Positions 1 to 5,228 of a stretch of DNA of 10,364 nt are shown here, one piece after another. The first letter of the stretch is position 1, and the number at the start of each line of letters is the position of its first letter. This DNA is from Abditibacteriota bacterium. GTDB lineage: Bacteria > Armatimonadota > UBA5829. Position numbers and translations under genes: made by a program. Below the pieces are notes generated by a model. It worked only from the letters and a program-made list of their open reading frames with translations, had not been told where the DNA came from and ran no database searches. Location: the NCBI GenBank assembly GCA_017958015.1, contig JAGDDM010000207.1, positions 1 to 10,364 of the forward strand. Reading direction: 5' to 3'.

Positions 1-367
1 TCGGACTCTCCTCGGTCATCTTTACGTTGCCTTCGTGGGTGCCGATTTTGATGATTTGTTAATATACAAAACCGAATGGATCGGCAACAAGGCGTATGAT
101 TTCGGACTCGATCAGTCTTATACCGGAAGCACGTCCGGTTTGGTTGATTCGTTTGAGGCGTCCGCCGTCTATGTGTGGATTGAATCTCTTCCTTACACCT
201 ATAACGATATCAGAGCCGACGGATATTTTCTCGGCGACAATACCGCGGGAACGATGGAATTTACTTTCCCCGAATCCGGTACCGCCGAGGTGCCCGAGCC
301 CTCCTCCCTGCTGGCTCTCGCTTTCGGCGGAGCGGGAACGGTTCTCGCCATCCGCAAGCGCAAATAA
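1..367 (+). CDS. PEP-CTERM sorting-domain protein, C-terminal part (5' truncated)
   Basis: The reading frame is open from the left edge (first full codon at position 2) to TAA at 365-367, giving 121 visible residues, so the true start lies outside the window. A GTG at 35 is only an internal codon. The last 25 residues are a classic PEP-CTERM tail: VPEPSSL (from base 290), a short hydrophobic span (LLALAFGGAGTVLAI) and a basic end (RKRK). In known systems this tail is recognised and cleaved by exosortase after Sec export, and the protein goes to the cell surface or the exopolysaccharide matrix. The visible upstream part is rich in Asp, Tyr, Ser, Thr and Gly with alternating hydrophobics, as expected of a beta-rich secreted domain, but I recognise no named family in it. 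The gene is followed by its own terminator, so it is not part of the pyr operon. Function beyond surface sorting is unknown. Confidence 0.85.
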   Translation, partial: RTLLGHLYVAFVGADFDDLLIYKTEWIGNKAYDFGLDQSYTGSTSGLVDSFEASAVYVWIESLPYTYNDIRADGYFLGDNTAGTMEFTFPESGTAEVPEPSSLLALAFGGAGTVLAIRKRK

Positions 368-377
368 GCGTTAAAAA

Positions 378-420
378 ATACCTTACGTTTTCGTACCGGT
401 CACAAATTAGCATAAGGTAT
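378..420. repeat. 8-bp inverted repeat after the PEP-CTERM gene
   Basis: ATACCTTA at 378-385 is the exact reverse complement of TAAGGTAT at 413-420, separated by 27 bases. It lies between the PEP-CTERM stop codon and the intrinsic terminator, so it could form a 3'-UTR stem. The loop is long and the stem AT-rich, so it may be chance. Confidence 0.3.
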
Positions 421-425
421 ATTTT

Positions 426-450
426 AAGCCCCTCTCGCGAGGGGCTTTTT
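426..450 (+). terminator. Intrinsic terminator of the PEP-CTERM gene
   Basis: A perfect 9-bp stem AAGCCCCTC (426-434) / GAGGGGCTT (439-447) with loop TCGC is followed directly by T residues (446-450, partly in the stem). This is a standard rho-independent terminator. It lies about 60 bases after the stop codon and separates the first gene from the pyr operon. On the opposite strand the stem is not followed by a T-run of this quality, so it is read as a + strand terminator. Confidence 0.9.
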
Positions 451-480
451 CGCGCTTCGTGCAAATCAATAATCGGTAAT

Positions 481-500
481 AAAAAGTTGCCTACGGCAAC
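481..500 (-). terminator. Possible minus-strand intrinsic terminator (short hairpin plus T-run)
   Basis: GTTGCC (486-491) and GGCAAC (495-500) form a perfect 6-bp stem with a 3-base loop. On the minus strand the stem is followed by TTTTT (complement of 481-485), the layout of a small rho-independent terminator for leftward transcription. No leftward gene is visible between here and pyrR, so it may be a barrier to antisense transcripts, the end of an unseen small RNA, or chance. A second, weaker stem (CCGC/GCGG, 513-523) lies next to it. Confidence 0.35.
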
Positions 501-572
501 GGATTATAAAACCCGCGTTGCGGTGTCGGACTATTCCCTCAAGGCATCACATTTCATCGAATTTACCGAAAA

Positions 573-623
573 AATTCCATTGACAAATCCCCCGAACAGT
601 ATTATAATTAGAGTAATGGAATT
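573..623. repeat. 9-bp inverted repeat bracketing the pyr promoter
   Basis: AATTCCATT (573-581) and AATGGAATT (615-623) are exact reverse complements. Their centres are 42 bp apart, about four helical turns. The left arm runs into the -35 box and the right arm covers the predicted transcription start. Each arm also continues into ATTGAC (579-584 and 621-626), making a short direct repeat as well. The position suits an operator pair, but no regulator is identified and chance in AT-rich DNA cannot be excluded. Confidence 0.4.
580..608 (+). promoter_or_regulatory. Sigma-70/sigma-A type promoter of the pyr operon
   Basis: TTGACA at 580-585 and TATAAT at 603-608 are both full consensus matches with an optimal 17-bp spacer. 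The predicted start is a purine near 615-616. That places the PyrR-binding hairpin at the very 5' end of the transcript and leaves a leader of about 115 bases before pyrR. A promoter this strong fits an operon controlled mainly after initiation, by attenuation. Confidence 0.9.
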
Positions 624-626
624 GAC

Positions 627-661
627 CTTTAACTCGGTCCCGTGAGGCCGCGAAGTACAAG
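627..661 (+). promoter_or_regulatory. PyrR-binding RNA hairpin (anti-antiterminator)
   Basis: The RNA segment GGTCCCGTGAGGCC (636-649) matches the known PyrR-binding consensus ARUCCNGNGAGGYU except at the two end positions, where the A-U pair is replaced by G-C, a compensated change. The fold has the family shape: upper stem 635-637/648-650 with bulged U638, then CC (639-640)/GG (646-647), a terminal loop CGUGA (641-645), a 3'-side bulge CGA (651-653), and lower pairs ACU/AGU (632-634/654-656) and CUU/AAG (627-629/659-661). In the Bacillus model, UMP- or UTP-loaded PyrR stabilises this hairpin, prevents the antiterminator and lets the downstream terminator form. Confidence 0.88.
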
Positions 662-689
662 ACCGTATCGTTTTGCGTACCCGCTTTCC
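646..689 (+). promoter_or_regulatory. Candidate antiterminator pairing in the pyr leader
   Basis: Bases 646-658 (the 3' half of the PyrR hairpin) can pair with 677-689 (which includes the 5' arm of the terminator): GTAC 655-658 with GTAC 677-680, GCG 650-652 with CGC 682-684, and GG 646-647 with CC 688-689, with small internal loops. This fold excludes both the PyrR hairpin and the terminator, as an attenuator requires. The pairing is broken and was found by eye, so the exact base pairs are tentative. Confidence 0.45.
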
Positions 690-715
690 GACCTTGCGTC
701 AGGAAGGCTTTTTTT
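683..715 (+). terminator. Attenuator terminator of the pyr operon
   Basis: GCTTTCC (683-689) pairs with GGAAGGC (702-708), including one G-U pair. It is extended by GAC (690-692)/GTC (698-700) with A701 bulged and loop CTTGC. Seven T residues (709-715) follow at once. It ends 6 bases before the ribosome-binding site of pyrR and lies downstream of the PyrR-binding hairpin, so it is the regulated terminator rather than the end of another gene. GTACCCG occurs on both sides (677-683 and 716-722). Confidence 0.9.
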
Positions 716-731
716 GTACCCGAGGAGCGTA

Positions 732-1259
732 ATGATTAAGCAGGTAATGGACGACAACGAAATAAGACGGGCTCTTACGAGAGTCGCTCATGAGATAATC
801 GAGCGTTCCAAAGGAGCGGACAACCTTGTGGTTATCGGTATCCGCAGTCGGGGCGTGCCCCCGGCACAGCGGTTGGCGGCCCTTATCGGCGAAATCGAGG
901 GGGTGAAGGTTCCTTTCGGCACTTTGGACATCTCCTTCTACCGGGACGACTACTCCATTCGGGGCGCCGCTCCCGTGGGGGCGTCGGACATTCCGGTGGA
1001 TATTACCGACAAGCACGTTATCCTCGTTGACGAGGTTCTCTACACCGGCAGGACCATTCGGGCCGCCCTGGATGCCCTCATGGATATGGGCAGACCTTCG
1101 GTTATCAGCCTGGCGGTCCTTATTGACCGGGGCCACAGAGAGCTGCCCATTCGGGCAGACTACGTGGGCAAAAACCTGCCCACTTCCCGCTCCGAGTCCG
1201 TAAAAGTTTCATGGAAAGAACTGGGCGGCGAAGACGCCGTGACCATAGTTTCCGAGTAG
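732..1259 (+). CDS. pyrR: Bifunctional pyr operon attenuator / uracil phosphoribosyltransferase PyrR
   Basis: PyrR binds the pyr leader RNA and, when charged with UMP or UTP, causes early termination; many members also make UMP from uracil and PRPP. The 175-residue product has the family's usual length. Visible marks are the N-terminal motif DDNEIRRALTRVAHEIIER (residues 7-25), LDISFYRDD (65-73), the PRPP loop VILVDEVLYTGRTIRAA (96-112), and IDRGHRELPIRADYVGKN (131-148). The ATG at 732 is chosen because GAGGAG (722-727) lies just upstream and the N-terminus then matches the family. The frame stays open back to a GTG at 642, but that stretch is the attenuator. Its target hairpin and terminator lie directly upstream, so it is predicted to regulate its own operon. 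No key residue looks missing. Confidence 0.96.
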   Translation: MIKQVMDDNEIRRALTRVAHEIIERSKGADNLVVIGIRSRGVPPAQRLAALIGEIEGVKVPFGTLDISFYRDDYSIRGAAPVGASDIPVDITDKHVILVDEVLYTGRTIRAALDALMDMGRPSVISLAVLIDRGHRELPIRADYVGKNLPTSRSESVKVSWKELGGEDAVTIVSE

Positions 1260-1266
1260 GTATATT

Positions 1267-2199
1267 ATGCGGTTCACCAAAAAAGACATTCTCGGTTTGG
1301 AATATCTCACTCCCGAAGAAATAACTCTCATTATCGAGACCGCCCGCACCCAGAAAGATTTGCTGTCGCGGCCCATAAAGAAAGTTCCCATTCTCCGGGG
1401 CAAGTCCGTTTGCACCCTTTTCTACGAAAACTCCACCCGCACCCGAACATCTTTCGAGCTTGCGGCCAAGATGCTTTCGGCGGATACTTCCTCCGTTTCC
1501 GTATCCGGTTCCTCCATCAACAAAGGGGAATCCTTTAAGGACACACTCCTTACTCTTGAATCCATGGGGATAGATTTGTTCATTATCCGCCACGAGGCTT
1601 CCGGCAGTTCCCACTACGCTTCTCAAATCGTTAAGTCCCACGTGGTGAACGCCGGCGACGGACTCCACGCTCATCCCACCCAAGGCCTCCTCGATATGCT
1701 CACAATATACGAAAACAAGGGCAAATTCGAGGGGCTTAACGTATGTGTGGTGGGCGATATTTCCCACAGCCGTGTGGCCCGCTCCAACGTTTGGGGTCTT
1801 GCGAAGATGGGAGCCCATGTGCGGGTCTGCGGTCCTTCCACCCTCATTCCCCCGGACTTCGACAAACTTCCCTGCGAGGTTTACACCGACCTCGACAAGG
1901 CTCTGGAGGGCGCGGACGCGGTGAATGTTCTGCGTATCCAGAAGGAGCGCATGGACAGGGGCTTCTTCCCCACCATCGGCGAGTACGTGAAGCTCTACGG
2001 CATCACGAGCGAGCGGCTCAAGGGTTGCAAGGACGACGTTATCGTGCTCCACCCGGGTCCCATCAATCGGGGCGTGGAGATTGACGCGGACGTGGCCTAC
2101 AATCACTCCGTTATTCTCGACCAGGTGACAAACGGCGTCGCCGTGAGAATGGCGATTCTCTACCTGCTTTTGGGAGGCGGTAATGCGGAAATTATTTAA
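1267..2199 (+). CDS. pyrB: Aspartate carbamoyltransferase catalytic chain
   Basis: This cytoplasmic enzyme joins carbamoyl phosphate and L-aspartate to give N-carbamoyl-L-aspartate, the first committed step of pyrimidine synthesis. The 310-residue protein is full length. It has the carbamoyl-phosphate motif STRTRTSFE (56-64), the flexible-loop lysine in NKGES (K86), RHE (108-110), HPTQ (136-139), VGDISHSRVARS (162-173), the aspartate-site LRIQKER (222-228) and HPGPINRG (262-269). The absence of a pyrI regulatory chain in the window, together with upstream PyrR, suggests the unregulated Bacillus-type enzyme, probably a trimer. It starts 7 bases after the pyrR stop, whose TAG is embedded in GAGTAGG, a weak ribosome site. 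The end overlaps pyrC by 17 bases. Confidence 0.97.
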   Translation: MRFTKKDILGLEYLTPEEITLIIETARTQKDLLSRPIKKVPILRGKSVCTLFYENSTRTRTSFELAAKMLSADTSSVSVSGSSINKGESFKDTLLTLESMGIDLFIIRHEASGSSHYASQIVKSHVVNAGDGLHAHPTQGLLDMLTIYENKGKFEGLNVCVVGDISHSRVARSNVWGLAKMGAHVRVCGPSTLIPPDFDKLPCEVYTDLDKALEGADAVNVLRIQKERMDRGFFPTIGEYVKLYGITSERLKGCKDDVIVLHPGPINRGVEIDADVAYNHSVILDQVTNGVAVRMAILYLLLGGGNAEII

Positions 2200-3445
2200 G
2201 AACGGACATATAATCGACCCCGCGTCCTCTACGGACAGGGTTTGCGACATAGTCATCGAGGACGGAAAGGTTGCCGAAATAGGCGAAAACCTCTCCGGCG
2301 ACGAGGTCATCGACTGCTCCGGATACGTAATCGCTCCGGGACTTGTGGATATGCACGTCCACATGCGGGAGCCGGGACAGGAGAACAAGGAAACAATCGC
2401 CACCGCGGCTCAGGCCGCTCTGGCCGGCGGCGTTACCACGATATTGGGTATGCCCAACACCGTTCCCGCGGCGGACAACGCCTCCGTGGTGACTTTCATT
2501 CTCTCACAGGGCGCGAAAACTCCCGTGAACGTGCTCACCACCGGCGCCGCCACCAAATCCAACGCCGGCAAGGAAATGGCGGAGATAGGCCTCATGTTCG
2601 AGGCGGGCATAACCGCCGTGTCCGACGACGCCTTCCCGGTTCAGAACTCCGACCTTATGCGCCGGGTGATGGAATATACAAAGATGTTCGATCTGCCCAT
2701 TCTGCTCCACTGCGAGGACAAGGATTTGACCATGGGCACCGTTATGAACGAGGGCGCGGTGTCAACCCACCTGGGTCTGGCGGCGTCGCCCAAGGCGGCG
2801 GAGGAAATAGCCGTGCGCCGGAACATCGCCCTCTGCGAGCTCACCGGCTGCCGGACGCACATTCAGCACGTCAGCTGCGCCGGTTCCGTTGAGGCGGTTC
2901 GGCTGGCGAAGTCCAAGGGAATCCCGGTTACCGCCGAGACATGCCCCCAGTATTTCTCCCTGACGGAGAAGGAGCTGGAGACATACAATCCCGCCGCCAA
3001 AGTGAATCCTCCCCTGCGGACCGACGAGGACGTGGAGGCTGTGAAGGCGGGCCTGAAGGACGGCACGCTGGACGTTATCGCCACGGACCACGCCCCCCAC
3101 GCGGCGGAGGACAAGGACGTTGAGATTATGTACGCCGCCTTCGGCATGACGGGTCTTGAGACTTCTCTTGCGCTGTCGATAACGAGTCTGGTTAAGACCG
3201 GATTCATGACTCTGCCGGAGCTTATTGCCCTTATGACCGCCGCCCCCGCCAAGGTGCTGGGCATCGACAAGGGCACCCTCGCTCCGGGGGCCGACGGCGA
3301 TATGGTTGTCTTTGACCCCGACGAGGAGTGGACCGTGGACGTCACGAAGTTCCGCTCCAAGGGCAAGAACACCGTGCTGGACGGACGGAAACTCACCGGA
3401 AAGGTGAAAATGACCGTGGTGGGCGGAGACGTATATAAATTTTAA
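2183..3445 (+). CDS. pyrC: Dihydroorotase, class I (zinc amidohydrolase)
   Basis: Dihydroorotase reversibly cyclises N-carbamoyl-L-aspartate to dihydroorotate. The 420-residue length and the motifs are those of the long class I bacterial enzymes rather than the shorter E. coli type. Metal and substrate residues are all present: DMHVHMREPG with H58, H60 and R62; VSDDA with the bridging aspartate at 148/149; LHCED with H176; IQHVS with H229; and ATDHAPH with D302 as the catalytic acid/base. The N-terminus (MRKLFKNGHIIDPA) and the C-terminal return of the small beta domain are typical of the amidohydrolase superfamily. The start at 2183 lies inside pyrB and is supported by GGGAGG (2172-2177) five bases upstream. 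The 17-base overlap implies translational coupling with pyrB. An inactive PyrB-partner homologue is unlikely because the active site is complete. Confidence 0.97.
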   Translation: MRKLFKNGHIIDPASSTDRVCDIVIEDGKVAEIGENLSGDEVIDCSGYVIAPGLVDMHVHMREPGQENKETIATAAQAALAGGVTTILGMPNTVPAADNASVVTFILSQGAKTPVNVLTTGAATKSNAGKEMAEIGLMFEAGITAVSDDAFPVQNSDLMRRVMEYTKMFDLPILLHCEDKDLTMGTVMNEGAVSTHLGLAASPKAAEEIAVRRNIALCELTGCRTHIQHVSCAGSVEAVRLAKSKGIPVTAETCPQYFSLTEKELETYNPAAKVNPPLRTDEDVEAVKAGLKDGTLDVIATDHAPHAAEDKDVEIMYAAFGMTGLETSLALSITSLVKTGFMTLPELIALMTAAPAKVLGIDKGTLAPGADGDMVVFDPDEEWTVDVTKFRSKGKNTVLDGRKLTGKVKMTVVGGDVYKF

Positions 3446-3489
3446 CGGGTTATCGGATCTTTGCTCCCAATCCCTTAAACGAGGTAGTT

Positions 3490-4116
3490 ATGCAGGAACT
3501 TTACAACAAAATCTTTGATGCGGGCTGCATCAAATTCGGCGAGTTTAAGCTGAAAAGCGGAATTATGTCTCCGGTTTACTGCGATTTTCGGGGACTTATT
3601 TCAAAACCCGACCTGCTCACGGAAGTGGGCAAGGCTCTTTCGGACAGGGCGAAGGAGATAGGCTGCGACAGAGTTTGCGGCATTCCCTACGCCGGTCTGC
3701 CCCTGGGCGTCGCGGCGGCCATGACGGGGAACATTCCCCTCATCTACCCCCGCAAGGAGGCCAAGTCCTACGGCACCAAGAAACTGATTGAGGGCGCCTA
3801 CAACGACGGCGACAGGGTTTTGGTTATAGACGACATCGTCACCGACGGCGCCAGCAAGATTGAGGCCATCGAGCCCCTGAAGGAGTGCGGCGTTGTCGTG
3901 ACGGACATTCTCATCATTTTGGACAGAGAGCAGGGCGGCGACAAGATACTGGCGGATGCCGGTTACAAACTCCACTCTCTGGGCAAACTCTCCGAAGTTC
4001 TGGATTGCCTCGTAAAATGCGGCAAGGTTGAGCCGGAGATGAAAGACAAAGTAGCGAAATTTATCGCCGAGAACCAATTTGCGGCGGTAAAACAGATAAA
4101 GAAGGAGAACCGATGA
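3490..4116 (+). CDS. pyrE: Orotate phosphoribosyltransferase, eukaryotic-UMPS-like type
   Basis: PyrE transfers phosphoribose from PRPP to orotate, forming OMP. The 208-residue protein carries the PRPP-binding motif VLVIDDIVTDGAS (110-122), the catalytic-loop region RKEAKSYGTK (88-97), KSGIMSPVYCDFRG (22-35) and LDREQGG (144-150). As I recall human UMP synthase, its N-terminal domain has the matching blocks KSGLSSPIYIDLRG, GVPYTALPL, RRKETKDYGTKRLVEG and LLDREQGG, in the same order, and the C-terminal FIAENQF here resembles FIQENVF just before its OMP decarboxylase domain. No decarboxylase domain follows here. The gene is separated from pyrC by 44 bases with GAGGTAG (3481-3487) as ribosome site, and its stop overlaps carA as ATGA. 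Product assignment is firm; the subfamily comparison is from memory. Confidence 0.95.
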   Translation: MQELYNKIFDAGCIKFGEFKLKSGIMSPVYCDFRGLISKPDLLTEVGKALSDRAKEIGCDRVCGIPYAGLPLGVAAAMTGNIPLIYPRKEAKSYGTKKLIEGAYNDGDRVLVIDDIVTDGASKIEAIEPLKECGVVVTDILIILDREQGGDKILADAGYKLHSLGKLSEVLDCLVKCGKVEPEMKDKVAKFIAENQFAAVKQIKKENR

Positions 4117-5216
4117 AAGCCATACTTTTACTTGAAGACGGAACCGTATTTGAGGGCGAGTCCATAGGCGTGCCCGGTACGACCATCGGCGAGGTGGTAT
4201 TCGCCACTTCCATGACGGGCTATCAGGAAATGCTCACCGACCCCTCTTTCGCCGGTCAGTTGCTCACTTTCACCTATCCCTTGATAGGCAACTACGGCGT
4301 CAACGACGAGGACATCGAATCCGGCAAGGTTCAGGCCGCGGGCATAATCGTCCGGGAACTCTGCGACGTGTACAGCAACTGGCGCGCCACCGGCTCCCTG
4401 GCCGACTACCTTGAGAAAAACAACGTGGTGGGCATAAAGGGCATCGACACCCGGGCCCTTACCCGGCACTTGCGGGAAGCGGGCGTTATGATGGGCGCCA
4501 TATCCACGGAATACGACGAGAAGGAACTGGTCAAGAAGATTAAGAAGGCCCCCAACTACGGCAACATCAACCTGGTTGAACGGGTCTCCACCGACGAGGC
4601 CTATTCCTGGACCGCCCAGTCCTTCGCGGACATCAAGCCCGAAAACCCCAAGTGCAAGATTACCCTTATCGACCTGGGTATTAAGCGGAGCATCGCCCGG
4701 AGACTTGCCTGGGAGGACAGCGACGTGACGGTTCTGCCCTACAACGCCACTCCCGTTGACGTTGAGGCCACGGAGCCCGACGGCCTCGTGTTCTCCTCCG
4801 GACCCGGCGACCCCAGACAGCTCTACGGCACGGTGAACACCATGAAGGCCTTTATCGGCAAATGCCCCATTTTGGGAATCTGCCTGGGCCACCAGCTCTT
4901 CGGCATGGCCATGGGCGGCGAAATCGTTAAGCTCAAGTTCGGCCACCGGGGAGCCAACCACCCCGTGAAGAACATTTTCACCGGCAAGGTCAGCATCACG
5001 GCCCAGAACCACGGCTACGCCGTCAGCGAAAAGGGCCTCTCCTCGGAAGTTGTTGTGGAGAGAGTGAACCTCAACGACGGCACCATCGAGGGTCTGCGCC
5101 ACAAAGACCTGCCCATTTTCACCATTCAGTATCACCCTGAGGCGTCCGCCGGTCCCAACGACGACGGATACCTGTTCAAACAATTCATCGACAGCGTCAT
5201 GGCGGCGAAGAAATAA
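4113..5216 (+). CDS. carA: Carbamoyl-phosphate synthase small (glutamine amidotransferase) subunit
   Basis: CarA hydrolyses glutamine and passes ammonia through a tunnel to CarB. The 367-residue product has the N-terminal CarA domain (about 1-150, with VVFATSMTGYQEMLTDPS at 28-45) and a class I glutamine amidotransferase domain (about 180-365). The catalytic cysteine is C257 in GICLGHQ (255-261); H341 and E343 in HPEA complete the triad. The oxyanion-strand motif SSGPGDP is at 228-234. The ATG at 4113 overlaps the pyrE TGA, with GAAGGAG (4101-4107) upstream. carB follows 12 bases after the stop. In an operon with pyrB this is the pyrimidine-linked synthase, although it may also feed arginine synthesis if no second copy exists elsewhere. 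Confidence 0.98.
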   Translation: MKAILLLEDGTVFEGESIGVPGTTIGEVVFATSMTGYQEMLTDPSFAGQLLTFTYPLIGNYGVNDEDIESGKVQAAGIIVRELCDVYSNWRATGSLADYLEKNNVVGIKGIDTRALTRHLREAGVMMGAISTEYDEKELVKKIKKAPNYGNINLVERVSTDEAYSWTAQSFADIKPENPKCKITLIDLGIKRSIARRLAWEDSDVTVLPYNATPVDVEATEPDGLVFSSGPGDPRQLYGTVNTMKAFIGKCPILGICLGHQLFGMAMGGEIVKLKFGHRGANHPVKNIFTGKVSITAQNHGYAVSEKGLSSEVVVERVNLNDGTIEGLRHKDLPIFTIQYHPEASAGPNDDGYLFKQFIDSVMAAKK

Positions 5217-5228
5217 GGGAGACAGACC

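Noticed and set aside
451..572. A small gene or riboswitch between the first terminator and the pyr promoter
   Set aside because: No convincing ORF with a ribosome site and no conserved RNA motif is visible there. Only two short hairpins occur, which are reported separately.
642..731. In-frame upstream extension of pyrR from GTG 642
   Set aside because: The GTG lies in the PyrR-binding loop, has no ribosome site, and the added residues would be encoded by the attenuator terminator. The ATG at 732 has GAGGAG upstream and gives a normal PyrR N-terminus.
1120..2403. A 427-codon minus-strand frame opposite pyrB and parts of pyrR and pyrC
   Set aside because: It lies antisense to conserved genes, has no ribosome site or recognisable domain, and is explained by codon bias in the + strand genes.
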